From an uncultured Gemmatimonadales bacterium (GTDB taxonomy: Bacteria; Gemmatimonadota; Gemmatimonadetes; JACCXV01; JAHWKZ01), in contig CAMYLR010000028.1 in NCBI GenBank assembly GCA_947259315.1, forward strand, positions 1 to 38,742: a DNA stretch of 38,742 nt. Reading direction: 5' to 3'. The notes below the pieces were generated by a model, which saw only the letters and a list, made by a program, of their open reading frames with translations, was not told the origin of the DNA and searched no databases. Shown here one piece after another: positions 1 to 7,349 of the stretch (position 1 is its first letter; the number at the start of each line of letters is the position of its first letter). The translations under genes and the position numbers were made by a program.

Positions 1-671
1 TAGCTGGCGAGGCTTTCGTACGCTTCGATCGCCCCGGCCCGGTCGCCGAGCCGGTCCAACATCGAGATCAGCGTTCGGACCACGCGTTCGTCGGCTGGAT
101 CGAGCGACGACCAGTGGCGCAACCAATCGGCCGAGCGGGGCAAGTCATCAGCTTCCTCGGCCTTCTTTGCCAGCTTGGCGACAGCCGAGATGGCGCCCTG
201 GCCCAACCTTGCGCGCTGCAGCTCCAACCACTCTTCGAACGCCTGGGACGCGTCACCGATGAAGAAACCCGGTAGAAAGTCGCCGTCCCCGTAGAGCTCC
301 ATCGCGGCTTCCATGTCGCCGGCCTCGAGGGCCGCGTCAAACGCCAATGCATCGCACCAGATCGATCCGGGAGCGATCCCGATCTCCTCGCGACCACGGG
401 TCACGATGACTCCGCGGCCGATCTTCGAACGCAACAGGTAGAGCGCCTGGCGGAGGGAGTGACGCCCGGCGTCTTGAGTGTGCTCGGGCCAAAACAGACC
501 CAGCAGCGTGTCCCGGTGGTGGAACCCACCCGGTCGCGCCAACACCAGATACGCGAGCAGCGCCAGTCGCTTGTGTTGGGTCAGGATCGATTCTCGCCGA
601 CCGCCATTCTGACGATACAGCTCGACCGAACCCAGCGTCCTAAAACGAACTATCGGTTCTTTTTTTGGCAT
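1..671 (-). CDS. SARP/BTAD-family transcriptional regulator, C-terminus off the window
   Basis: About 223 codons are visible, starting at the ATG at 671-669 and running off the left edge, so the C-terminal part is missing. The N-terminus (about residues 8-95) reads as an OmpR-like winged helix of the SARP type, with the recognisable stretches KRLALLAYL, RDTLLGLFWPE and HSLRQALYLLR. A BTAD helical-repeat region follows (about 105-223), with LYGDGDFLPGFF and DRLGDRAGAIEAYE. Such proteins are DNA-binding activators, often followed by ATPase or TPR modules. This wording is typical of Gemmatimonadota and is the best taxonomic clue in the window. A good sigma70-like promoter lies 52-80 bp upstream on the same strand. 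Target genes are unknown. The missing C-terminus could be a TPR, FlgO-like or kinase module. Confidence 0.85.
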   Translation of the reverse strand, partial: MPKKEPIVRFRTLGSVELYRQNGGRRESILTQHKRLALLAYLVLARPGGFHHRDTLLGLFWPEHTQDAGRHSLRQALYLLRSKIGRGVIVTRGREEIGIAPGSIWCDALAFDAALEAGDMEAAMELYGDGDFLPGFFIGDASQAFEEWLELQRARLGQGAISAVAKLAKKAEEADDLPRSADWLRHWSSLDPADERVVRTLISMLDRLGDRAGAIEAYESLAS

Positions 672-729
672 CCGAAGGTCCGGTGACGATGCGATGACAG
701 AAAAGTGACGGACACTACCTATGTTGTTG

Positions 730-758
730 ATTTTAGCGCCGCTAGCAAGGGTGTTCAA
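730..758 (-). promoter_or_regulatory. Predicted sigma70-type promoter of the SARP regulator
   Basis: On the minus strand TTGAAC (758-753) and TAAAAT (735-730) are separated by exactly 17 bp. The predicted transcript starts near 723, giving a leader of about 52 nt before the ATG at 671. The -35 hexamer overlaps a tandem repeat on the plus strand, GTTCAACC (753-760) followed by GTTCAACA (761-768). SARP proteins bind direct repeats near -35 elements, so autoregulation is possible. That last point is inference. Confidence 0.5.
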
Positions 759-788
759 CCGTTCAACAAGACCGAACAGGAGCCCAAA

Positions 789-929
789 ATGAACCGTTTA
801 ATCGCTCTGTGTCTGCTTGCTTCAGCACTGACGATCGGTTGCCAAGCCAGCTCACCGCTCGATCCGCTCGAGAACGACCGTTCGTTGACACCGGCTAACG
901 AGTGTCGCCTGGACGCCGAGATTTGCTAA
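789..929 (+). CDS. Small predicted lipoprotein (46 aa)
   Basis: This 46-residue protein has a positively charged start (MNR), a hydrophobic stretch and a lipobox LTIGC ending at Cys18, so it is predicted to be lipidated and exported. The mature part is only about 29 residues, acidic, with two further Cys residues near the end that could form a disulfide. An AGGAG ribosome site lies about 6 nt before the ATG at 789. An in-frame ATG at 705 would add 28 residues but would bury the signal peptide, so the later start was chosen. No family is recognised. It lies head to head with the SARP gene, with its own start inside the intergenic region. Confidence 0.6.
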   Translation: MNRLIALCLLASALTIGCQASSPLDPLENDRSLTPANECRLDAEIC

Positions 930-947
930 CGAGAACACTACTCTGTT

Positions 948-970
948 GAGGAGTTTCCTCGCATGAGGAA
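948..970 (+). promoter_or_regulatory. Two mutually exclusive small hairpins after the lipoprotein gene
   Basis: The run GAGGA (948-952), TCCTC (956-960), GAGGAA (965-970) means the central arm can pair leftwards (5 bp, 3-nt loop) or rightwards (TTCCTC 955-960 with GAGGAA, 6 bp, GCAT loop). No T-run follows, so this is not a classic terminator. It may affect 3' processing of the lipoprotein mRNA. Confidence 0.25.
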
Positions 971-1018
971 TCGACCTTCTCCGGACATCAAAACCTGGAA
1001 CTCCGGGTTACAATCGGT

Positions 1019-1036
1019 TTGTGAAATAGTTCACAA
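1019..1036 (+). promoter_or_regulatory. Perfect CRP-type palindromic operator
   Basis: TTGTGAAATAGTTCACAA is a perfect inverted repeat with 7-bp arms and a 4-bp centre. It contains TGTGA-N6-TCACA, the exact consensus half-sites of E. coli CRP (cAMP receptor protein). It lies 41 bp upstream of the GAF/HD-GYP start codon and about 90 bp after the lipoprotein stop. A CRP/FNR-family regulator is the obvious candidate ligand. No such regulator gene is in the window, but two nucleotide cyclases are. Binding is an inference from the sequence match. Confidence 0.55.
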
Positions 1037-1076
1037 GTCGTCAGGCTTTTCCCTGCATCTGGGGACGCGCTGAACG

Positions 1077-2084
1077 ATGACCCAAGGATCATCAACCGTC
1101 GCCAACAACGTGTTGGAAGGAATGTTGGCCCAGCCCGAGATCACGGCCGGCGCGATCTACTTGTTGGATGAGCGGAAGAGCACGCTCGAGCAGGTGGCGT
1201 GCAAGGGCCTTCCCGAAGACTCCGCTCGCGAACCCTCGATCTCGGCTGGTGAGGGGCGCCTCGGCAGGGTTGCATCAACCGGCCGACCGGTCATCTCGGA
1301 TGTGCAGCTTGGTGACGACAGCATGAGCGTCCACTGTGTCTATCCGCTCAACGACCGTGGAACCGTGCGCGGGGTACTCGAGGCCTACCTGAGCGCCCCG
1401 CCCGATTCCGTGCCCGGGTTCTCACGCGTGCTCGACGTGCTGACCACCAACGCGGCCGCCACCCTGCGCGGCGCGCAAGAACTCGACGCGCTACAACAAA
1501 GCGTTCGTGCGGCCGACGAATCGTACGACAAGTTCGTCGACGCGTGGTCACAGACGCTCAGCTGCCGCGACGAAACACGTCGAAAGCATTCGCTTCGGGC
1601 AGCTGAGTTGACGCTGGAGACCGGCCGCGAGCTGGGTTTGTCGGAAACGGATCTTGTTCACGCCCGTCGCGGGGCGCTGCTTCACGACGTGGGGTTGACC
1701 CGGGTCCCGGAATCGATCCTCGAGAAGCCCGGGAAGCTGACTGAATCCGAGTGGGAGATCATGCGGCTTCACCCGGTCTACAGTTACGAGATGCTCCAGC
1801 ACATCCCGGCTCTTTATCCGGCCATCGACATCCCCTACTGTCACCACGAGCGATGGAACGGAACCGGCTATCCGAGGGGAATTGAAGGCACCGAGATCCC
1901 GCTGTCGGCGCGCATCTTCGCCGTCGCCGACGTGTGGATCGCGCTCTGCTCCCGCCGCCCCTACCGAAGCGAGATCAGCCCACAGGAAGCGTCTACAGTG
2001 GTCAGCGACGCCAGCGGCTCGCTGTTCGACCCTCAGGTTTTGGAAGTTTTTCTCGGCGTCGTCCGCGACGCCGACGCGGCCTAG
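1077..2084 (+). CDS. GAF domain / HD-GYP-type phosphodiesterase-like protein
   Basis: The protein has 335 residues and no signal peptide or membrane segment. Residues about 5-140 look like a GAF sensory domain. Residues about 155-320 are an HD-GYP domain, a family that hydrolyses cyclic di-GMP. Visible motifs are H171, H203-D204, H232, H256-H257, GTGYP (262-266) and the ADV aspartate D285. Two positions are unusual: the Lys of the usual HDxGK is Leu207, and the usual VADVFDA reads VADVWIA. The metal ligands look intact but activity may be reduced or altered. It is preceded by a perfect CRP-type palindrome. The cyclase-TPR gene follows 65 bp downstream on the same strand, so they may be co-transcribed. 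Confidence 0.85.
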   Translation: MTQGSSTVANNVLEGMLAQPEITAGAIYLLDERKSTLEQVACKGLPEDSAREPSISAGEGRLGRVASTGRPVISDVQLGDDSMSVHCVYPLNDRGTVRGVLEAYLSAPPDSVPGFSRVLDVLTTNAAATLRGAQELDALQQSVRAADESYDKFVDAWSQTLSCRDETRRKHSLRAAELTLETGRELGLSETDLVHARRGALLHDVGLTRVPESILEKPGKLTESEWEIMRLHPVYSYEMLQHIPALYPAIDIPYCHHERWNGTGYPRGIEGTEIPLSARIFAVADVWIALCSRRPYRSEISPQEASTVVSDASGSLFDPQVLEVFLGVVRDADAA

Positions 2085-2149
2085 TCAGCCTCAACAGAAG
2101 TAGGCTCGGCCCCGCTAGCTGTTCGGCGCTAGACTTTCGAGGCGCGGAC

Positions 2150-4681
2150 ATGAGCCACGAACGTTCCCTCCGGACCGTTCTGTTCACCGACATCGTGAGG
2201 TCGACAGAGCGGGCTGCCGAGCTCGGCGATAGAGCCTGGCGCGAGCTGCTCGACGAGCATCACACGCGGGTGCGAGCAGAGCTCAGGCGATTTGGCGGGC
2301 GTGAATCGAACACCGCCGGAGATGGCTTCCTCGCGACCTTCGATCGACCGGCGCGCGCCATTCACTGTGCGTGGGCGATCCGCGAAGCGCTCAAAGACCT
2401 CGGCCTCGAAGTCAGGAGCGGCATACACGCCGGTGAAGTCGAAGGTCACGGTCGCGAGATATCGGGAATCGCCGTTCACACCGGTGCGCGCGTGGCCGCC
2501 GCCGCTCACCCCGGCGAAGTACTCGTCTCGAGCACCGTCCGTGATCTGGTCGCCGGAACCGGTTTCCGTTTCAGCGATCGCGGTACCCAAGAGCTCAAGG
2601 GCGTGCCCGGCAAGTGGCAGTTGTTCGCGCTCGATGCTCTACCCGCCGGTACCGGGCCGGGAACCAGTCGCTGGACTTCGACACTACCTGCTCGGCCGCT
2701 TCAGATAGCGGCTGGGATCGGGCTGGTGGCGATCATCGCCTTGGCGGTCGTGTTCGTTGGGCGCGACCGAACTCCCGCCATCTCGCCCGGTGTGGCGCTC
2801 GCCGAGTACGCCTCCCCCGGGGTCGCCGTTTTGCCGTTTCAGGTCACCGGAAGTGAACTCGACGAGTGGCGCGAGGGGATGGTCACGCTGCTGTCGACCA
2901 ATCTGGACGGAGCCGGTGATCTGCGGGCGATCGACAGCCGAACCGTGCTCGCACAGTGGGACGCGGCCGGCGGGCTAGATAGCGCGCCGCCGTTGGACGT
3001 AGCCCGTGCCTCGGGAGCTCGCTACGCCGTCGTCGGATCGGCGGTGGCGATCGGTCCGGACATCCGTTTGGTGGCCGACATCTACGACGTCGAGAGCGGA
3101 GAAGTCCTAGGCCAGGGACGGGTCGAAGGCGCCCCCGACAGCGTGCTGGTGCTGGTCGATCAACTCACCGTGGAAACGCTCGGTATCATTCAAGCCGGTG
3201 GCGGCGGCGAGCTACCCGAGATCGATCTCGCCAGCTTGACGACATCGTCGATCGCGGGTCTGAAAGCGTTTCTCGAAGGTGAGACGTTGTTCCGAGCGGC
3301 CGAGCTGCGCGACGCGATCAAAGCCTACGAGCAAGCGGTCGCGGCGGATTCGACCTTCGCCTTGGCGTGGTACCGGATCGGCCAGGCGTGGGGATGGCTC
3401 GAGAGCTCGACGCCGCGCACCGTCGCCGCGATCGACAAGGCGGCCCAATACTCCGAGCGACTCCCCGAGCGCAAACGGCTGCTCGTCGAGGCCGACGTCC
3501 CACGCCACCGCGGCTTCGCCGACGGCATAGAGTCAGTCCGCGAAGCGACACGACGCTATCCTGACGACGCCGAAGCGTGGTACATGCTGGCCGAGATGTA
3601 CTACCACTTGGCCGAGCTCCGAGCCGGCTTCGACGATGCGCAGCAAGTGTTTGAGCGCGCGATCGCACTAGACCCCGCTTTTCTGCCGTACCGAATCCAT
3701 CTCGACGAGATGGCGTTCTTCAATCCCCCGGACAGCGCCCGGGCCGCGAATCTCGTGGCCGAGTTTCGCGAGATCTCGCCATCGTCCGAGCACGGCCAGG
3801 CGGGCCAGCTGGCGCTAGCGATCGCATTCGGAGATTCGACAGCGCGCGCACAGACGATCGCCGCGTTCGACACGCTGGCCACGGAACAGCTGCGCCCGAT
3901 CGTCGCCCACCTGTTCCATCCCCGGTTTTGGGAGCCCGCAGAAGCGTTGCTTCTCGAGCTCGCCGAGCGCGATATCGCGCGTCCTCACGCTGTGTACTGG
4001 GGGAACCTCTTCAAACGCGGAAAGCTGAAGCGCGCGTTGACGTTTATCGACGACCCCGGCAGCCCCGAGTGGTTCCCGGTGTGCACGCTGTTCAACTCGT
4101 GGACGATGGGGGTCCCGATCCCCGACGAGTTGCTCGAGGAGCGGCTCGCACTCACGGCGGCGGACACGATCCCCAGCGCGCTAACAGCATGTGGGGGCGC
4201 TTACGCCGTAGACAAAGGGCGTTGGGCGATCCACGAACGGAGCGTGGCTACCCATCGTCGCGGCGGCGAGTGGGCGTTGGGCAGGGGCGACTCAGTCTTG
4301 TATCGCACACAGCGCGGCACGAGCAATACTCTGGAAGCGTACGCGCTCTGGAAGCGTGGCGACCTCGAGGGTGCGCTATCGCTGTTCGAGTCAGCCGCGC
4401 TGGAAGCGACGTGGACCGAGGTCCATTTCTGGATCGGCCAGATCTTGTTGGAGCTGGGCCGACCCGAAGAGGCGATCCCCAACTTCCGCGTGTTTCGACA
4501 CAACCCGCTGGTCGATCTCTACATCGCTCGCGCGTACGAGATGATGGAGGAGTACGACCAGGCCCACGAAGCGTACGGGTCGATCGTCGAGCACTGGGAC
4601 GAGGCCGACCCAGAACTCGAGCTGTGGGTCGAAGAGGGGCGACAAGGTCTGATTCGTACCGGTGGGTTGCGCCGCGAGTAG
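2150..4681 (+). CDS. Class III nucleotide cyclase with membrane helix, FlgO-like domain and TPR region
   Basis: This 843-residue protein begins with a class III adenylate/guanylate cyclase domain (about 5-165: [33 protein letters not shown]). A single membrane helix follows (about 184-206), then a FlgO/TolB-N-like segment (about 220-340: [24 protein letters not shown]) and an extracytoplasmic TPR region to the end. Both metal-binding Asp residues are present. The Lys that usually sits three residues before the second GD motif is Asn, so substrate choice cannot be read from sequence. The reading frame is open further upstream (to 1934), but that stretch lies inside the HD-GYP gene and has arginine-rich out-of-frame composition. 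The ATG at 2150 begins the cyclase fold directly. Such architectures are abundant in Gemmatimonadota. Confidence 0.85.
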   Translation: MSHERSLRTVLFTDIVRSTERAAELGDRAWRELLDEHHTRVRAELRRFGGRESNTAGDGFLATFDRPARAIHCAWAIREALKDLGLEVRSGIHAGEVEGHGREISGIAVHTGARVAAAAHPGEVLVSSTVRDLVAGTGFRFSDRGTQELKGVPGKWQLFALDALPAGTGPGTSRWTSTLPARPLQIAAGIGLVAIIALAVVFVGRDRTPAISPGVALAEYASPGVAVLPFQVTGSELDEWREGMVTLLSTNLDGAGDLRAIDSRTVLAQWDAAGGLDSAPPLDVARASGARYAVVGSAVAIGPDIRLVADIYDVESGEVLGQGRVEGAPDSVLVLVDQLTVETLGIIQAGGGGELPEIDLASLTTSSIAGLKAFLEGETLFRAAELRDAIKAYEQAVAADSTFALAWYRIGQAWGWLESSTPRTVAAIDKAAQYSERLPERKRLLVEADVPRHRGFADGIESVREATRRYPDDAEAWYMLAEMYYHLAELRAGFDDAQQVFERAIALDPAFLPYRIHLDEMAFFNPPDSARAANLVAEFREISPSSEHGQAGQLALAIAFGDSTARAQTIAAFDTLATEQLRPIVAHLFHPRFWEPAEALLLELAERDIARPHAVYWGNLFKRGKLKRALTFIDDPGSPEWFPVCTLFNSWTMGVPIPDELLEERLALTAADTIPSALTACGGAYAVDKGRWAIHERSVATHRRGGEWALGRGDSVLYRTQRGTSNTLEAYALWKRGDLEGALSLFESAALEATWTEVHFWIGQILLELGRPEEAIPNFRVFRHNPLVDLYIARAYEMMEEYDQAHEAYGSIVEHWDEADPELELWVEEGRQGLIRTGGLRRE

Positions 4682-4690
4682 AGGCCTGCA

Positions 4691-4723
4691 AAACAAAAAG
4701 GGCGAGACCGTAAGGCCTCGCCC
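4691..4723 (-). terminator. Rho-independent terminator of the minus-strand gene at 4751-5566
   Basis: Read on the minus strand, GGGCGAG and CTCGCCC (4723-4717 and 4706-4700) form a 7-bp stem with a 10-nt loop, followed at once by TTTTTGTTTTG. It lies 28 nt after the stop codon of the minus-strand gene. On the plus strand it sits just after the cyclase-TPR stop but lacks a strong T-run in that direction. Confidence 0.8.
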
Positions 4724-4750
4724 CTCCGTGTTCCTGTTGACTGGCTGAAT

Positions 4751-5566
4751 CTAGTTCGTCGCCAACGCTGGCTCGCCCCAGTACTGCAGCTCCGGGCGGT
4801 GCCGCATAATCGTCTGATCCCAATCGTCGATCGTCGGGGTAAACTTGGCCCACAGCTCCTGCATCCGCTCGGTGGCGTTGGCATTCGCTACCGTCTCCTG
4901 GAAGCTGTTTGCGCCGTAGAAGTCAGACAGGTTGTCGATGACCGTCACGAACGCCGCGCGGCCCGACTGTCCGAACTTCATTTCGTGTCCCATGATCGGG
5001 TAGGGATAACCGATCTCCTTGAAGAACGTCATGTACTCCTTGACGATCCCGCTGAACTCCTCGTTCTTGCCCGGACGGATCGAGAACTCCAGCACCTCGA
5101 CGTACGTGTGGTTCTCGATCTTCTGCTGAAAGTCCGCCATGTCCCCGGGCATGTAGCTCCAATCCATCTTGTGCACGGAGATCTGTTCGTTGAGCACCCG
5201 ATGATCGATCGCGTTGATCGATGCCATCGCCGCCTGCAGTTGCTCGTTGCCTTCGGTCCCTTCGAACTGCCGAATCCACTGCATCGGGTCGTCGAAGTAA
5301 CCGAAGCTGGCTATCGGGTAGATCAAAGTGTAGTCGTTGTTCTTGCTGTAGAACGTCCAGCCGTACTCATGGGTGAGGTTGGCCGCCTGGGCCGCCTCGA
5401 CGATCTGCACGATCGCGGCTTCCCATTCGTCCGTCTGATCGGGCGCGACCTCCCAAGTCATCACCTGGACCAGACTCGGATCCTTCATTTCGTGCTCGGC
5501 CTCCTGAGCCAGAGCCGCGACCGGCAGAGCCAGGGCGGCGATCAGGAGCGCGGAAAGGAACTTCAT
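4751..5566 (-). CDS. Exported protein with two related alpha/beta halves, function unknown
   Basis: The 271-residue protein has a clear signal peptide (MKFLSALLIAALALPVAALAQ, cleaved after ALA), so it is periplasmic or secreted. The mature part seems to be a duplication. One half, from about residue 33, starts VQVMTWEVAPDQTDEWEAAI; the second, from about 156, starts VEVLEFSIRPGKNEEFSGIV. Both then continue with helix-rich stretches and aromatic strands. This pattern of strand, Pxx-acidic-helix, strand resembles dimeric alpha-beta-barrel (ABM/NIPSNAP-like) folds, where two copies pack as a pseudo-dimer. That assignment is an inference. No catalytic residues are evident. The start is supported by AGGAGG (5578-5573) 6 nt upstream, and the gene ends in its own terminator, so it is probably monocistronic. 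Confidence 0.75.
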   Translation of the reverse strand: MKFLSALLIAALALPVAALAQEAEHEMKDPSLVQVMTWEVAPDQTDEWEAAIVQIVEAAQAANLTHEYGWTFYSKNNDYTLIYPIASFGYFDDPMQWIRQFEGTEGNEQLQAAMASINAIDHRVLNEQISVHKMDWSYMPGDMADFQQKIENHTYVEVLEFSIRPGKNEEFSGIVKEYMTFFKEIGYPYPIMGHEMKFGQSGRAAFVTVIDNLSDFYGANSFQETVANANATERMQELWAKFTPTIDDWDQTIMRHRPELQYWGEPALATN

Positions 5567-5614
5567 GTGCTTGCCTCCTAGAGTTGGCGAACGGCGTACC
5601 GTAGCTGGTCGGGT

Positions 5615-5631
5615 GGCGAGCGATTCTCGCC
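5615..5631 (-). promoter_or_regulatory. Hairpin in the 5' region of the exported protein gene
   Basis: GGCGAG (5615-5620) and CTCGCC (5626-5631) form a 6-bp inverted repeat around CGATT, 49 bp before the minus-strand start codon. It could be a leader structure or an operator. No known family is recognised. The rest of 5567-5760 holds no gene I can support. Confidence 0.25.
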
Positions 5632-5762
5632 CGCGCCTAGTGGCCCGACGGATACGTTTTCGCCTTTGCCATTATGTGTGCGAGTTGAAAAAGCGACCTC
5701 GATAAGGTCGAGGGAGATTAGCTCGCCTAGGATCGGGCGTCAACGGGCACGAGTCACCAGAT

Positions 5763-5791
5763 TTGAGATCGACTTGATGATCGTGTATGCT
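5763..5791 (+). promoter_or_regulatory. Predicted sigma70-type promoter of the cytochrome c gene
   Basis: TTGAGA (5763-5768) and TATGCT (5786-5791) are separated by exactly 17 bp. Transcription would start near 5798, leaving a leader of about 38 nt that contains the ribosome site GGAAGGAG (5821-5828), 7 nt before the ATG at 5836. Confidence 0.6.
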
Positions 5792-5835
5792 GTTTTCCGG
5801 AGGGACCCGAGCGAATCTCTGGAAGGAGTTCAAGC

Positions 5836-6429
5836 ATGCACAAAGCCCTACCGCGCGTGCTTTTGCCGATCCTTGTGGCCGTGTCGGCCTGTGGTCAGCA
5901 GGAGCCTGCGGAAACTGAAGTACCAGAAGAACCCGCGGCAGCCGCAACAGAAACGGAGATCGATCCCGCACGTGTCACCCAAGGTGATCGGGCACTCAAC
6001 CCTGGCGGTCTCGACGACGCCGCGCTGATCGCGCGCGGTGGGGAGCTCTGGGACGACAGCAGCTTGAGCACGAACGGCTCGGCGTGCTCGACGTGCCACG
6101 TCGGGAACTACGCGCTGATGAAGGCGACCTTCGCCGAACCGTACCCGCATCCGGTCGCGATGGCCAAGGATCGCGCCGGGCTCGATCAAGTCAACGCCGC
6201 GGAGATGGTGCAGCTGTGCATGATCGTGCCGATGGCCAACGAGCCGCTGGCGTGGGATTCACAGGAACTCGCGGCGCTGAGCGCCTACGTCGAGCACATT
6301 CGACCGGGATTCGACCCGGCGGCTACGGCGGCCGGAGCCAACCCGTGCAATCCGTGCGCAGGAAACCCCTGCAATCCGTGCGCTGGCAACCCATGCAATC
6401 CGTGGGCAGGAAACCCCTGTAAGGGGTAA
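5836..6429 (+). CDS. c-type cytochrome lipoprotein with Cys-rich NPCNPCAG repeat tail
   Basis: The protein has 197 residues. A hydrophobic leader ends in VSAC, so Cys19 is the likely lipidated residue. An acidic, Pro/Ala/Glu-rich tether (about 20-45) leads to a single cytochrome c domain (about 55-160) with the haem-binding motif CSTCH (84-88). The sixth ligand is not obvious: Met129, Met133 and Cys128 all lie in a plausible place. After residue 168 the chain ends in tandem 8-residue units NPCNPCAG, NPCNPCAG, NPCNPWAG and a partial NPCKG, giving six Cys in 29 residues. Cys-rich tails may bind metal or form disulfides. It is an electron-transfer protein at the membrane surface, partner unknown. 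A strong promoter and ribosome site precede it. Confidence 0.85.
   Translation: MHKALPRVLLPILVAVSACGQQEPAETEVPEEPAAAATETEIDPARVTQGDRALNPGGLDDAALIARGGELWDDSSLSTNGSACSTCHVGNYALMKATFAEPYPHPVAMAKDRAGLDQVNAAEMVQLCMIVPMANEPLAWDSQELAALSAYVEHIRPGFDPAATAAGANPCNPCAGNPCNPCAGNPCNPWAGNPCKG
6340..6426 (+). repeat. 24-bp tandem repeat encoding the NPCNPCAG tail
   Basis: Units start at 6340, 6364 and 6388, with a partial unit at 6412-6426. Each encodes Asn-Pro-Cys-Asn-Pro-(Cys/Trp)-Ala-Gly. The DNA units differ at a few bases, mostly third positions, so the repeat is maintained at protein level and is not a very recent duplication. The third unit has Trp (TGG) where the others have Cys (TGC). Confidence 0.85.
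6413..6427 (-). terminator. Possible weak terminator hairpin shared by convergent genes
   Basis: ACCCCT (6413-6418) and AGGGGT (6422-6427) form a 6-bp stem with a 3-nt loop over the stop codon of the cytochrome gene. On the minus strand it lies 23 nt after the stop of the membrane protein gene and is followed by TTTCC. The T-run is short, so termination is uncertain. Confidence 0.3.
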
Positions 6430-6449
6430 ACCAGCACTGACAATCGGGA

Positions 6450-6953
6450 TCAGACGTTAGCGGTTTCTGGGCGTTGGCCCCGGAGGATATCCGGCCACAC
6501 CAGCGTCAGCGCCCAGCAGATCGCGAAGAACCCGACGTGGTTCCAAAACGCGAAGCCGAGCGACGTGTTGGGGCCGGGAAGGGCGGTTGGCCATCCCTGA
6601 CCGGCCAACACGCTGATCGTGACGGCGATCGCCGGAGCGGTCGCCAGCGTCGTGAGCCAACCGAGCAGGAGTGCCAGGACGAGGCCTGCCGACCAGCGGG
6701 CGGTCCGACTGGCGGGCATCATCGGCTGATGAGACGCGAAGGCGTAGAGGGCGGCATAGGTCAGCGAAACGCCGAGGTGAATGGTCCACCCGATAGCGCC
6801 GGCCAGCGACTCGCTGTAGCCCCCCTGGTTGACGATCTGGCGTCCCATAAACTGGGCGATGTTGGGCGAAAACCCGCCCAACGCTTGAACGACGACGAAC
6901 TCGATCGCTCCCACCAACGCGGCGAGAACGACCCACGGGGCTAGTCTCCTCAC
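6450..6953 (-). CDS. Four-helix integral membrane protein, function unknown
   Basis: This 167-residue protein has about four hydrophobic segments (roughly residues 5-27, 48-70, 85-112 and 135-155) and no recognised catalytic motif. The GTG at 6953-6951 was chosen as start because it lies 2 nt after the stop of the upstream small membrane protein gene. Starting further upstream would overlap that whole gene end and add a charged non-membrane stretch. The two genes look like a small operon. An HLGVSLTYAALYAF stretch contains the only membrane-embedded His that stands out. No family is identified. It converges on the cytochrome gene. Confidence 0.6.
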   Translation of the reverse strand: MRRLAPWVVLAALVGAIEFVVVQALGGFSPNIAQFMGRQIVNQGGYSESLAGAIGWTIHLGVSLTYAALYAFASHQPMMPASRTARWSAGLVLALLLGWLTTLATAPAIAVTISVLAGQGWPTALPGPNTSLGFAFWNHVGFFAICWALTLVWPDILRGQRPETANV

Positions 6954-6955
6954 GT

Positions 6956-7144
6956 TCAGTTGGTGTCGAAGATCAGCTTGAGGAACCCCCACACGGCCGC
7001 GACCGCGATCAGGAGGAACCACTTGTTCTCCATCGCGAGCTTGGCTGTCTTGCGGAGGGAGTTCTCGATGAATGAGCCGACGTCCCCGAGACCGCCGTAT
7101 TCAGCGGCTGCCTGGCCGAGTGCGGAAATGGTGATATCGAGCAT
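6956..7144 (-). CDS. Small single-helix membrane protein (62 aa)
   Basis: The 62-residue protein has a soluble N-terminal part containing the Gly-rich stretch YGGLGDVGSF, a basic patch (RKTAK), and a C-terminal membrane helix (about 42-58, WFLLIAVAAVWGFLKLIF). The ATG at 7144 is preceded by AGGGGA. It sits 2 nt upstream of the four-helix membrane protein gene, suggesting co-expression and perhaps association in the membrane. No known family is recognised. The coherent hydrophobicity profile and close spacing support it as a real gene. Confidence 0.6.
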   Translation of the reverse strand: MLDITISALGQAAAEYGGLGDVGSFIENSLRKTAKLAMENKWFLLIAVAAVWGFLKLIFDTN

Positions 7145-7259
7145 CGTCCCCTTGACTCCGTTTCAAAAGCTACGTCTGGTGTCGAAACGGTCTTAGCAAA
7201 GTACCCAGCAACAACTGGAATTAGCAACGGTCTCCACGAACTCGACCGATAAGGTGAAT

Positions 7260-7349
7260 CACGGTGGTGGAGGCAACCGGGCTCGAACCGGTGACCTTCG
7301 GCTTGCAAAGCCGATGCTCTCCCAACTGAGCTATGCCCCCACCACCGTG
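7260..7349 (-). repeat. Inverted repeat extending the tRNA-Ala acceptor stem
   Basis: On the minus strand CACGGTGGTGG (7349-7339) lies at the 5' side and CCACCACCGTG (7270-7260) at the 3' side of the tRNA. They are perfect complements and are continuous with the acceptor stem. In the primary transcript the stem would be 16 bp with one G-U pair, and the 5' leader would pair with the discriminator base and the encoded CCA. Confidence 0.8.
7265..7340 (-). tRNA. tRNA-Ala (anticodon TGC), CCA encoded
   Basis: The minus strand shows a complete cloverleaf. The acceptor arms are GGGGGCA and TGCCTCC (7 bp, one G-U). The D arm is GCTC/GAGC, the anticodon arm TCGGC/GCCGA around TTTGCAA, and the T arm ACCGG/CCGGT around TTCGAGC. 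The anticodon TGC reads alanine codons GCN. The discriminator is A and the 3' CCA is encoded (7267-7265). Without CCA the gene ends at 7268. The flanks extend the acceptor stem by nine more pairs. Confidence 0.97.

Noticed and set aside
1934-2149. N-terminal extension of the cyclase-TPR gene by 72 codons
   Set aside because: It overlaps the HD-GYP gene and is Arg-rich and non-homologous; the cyclase domain begins right after the ATG at 2150.
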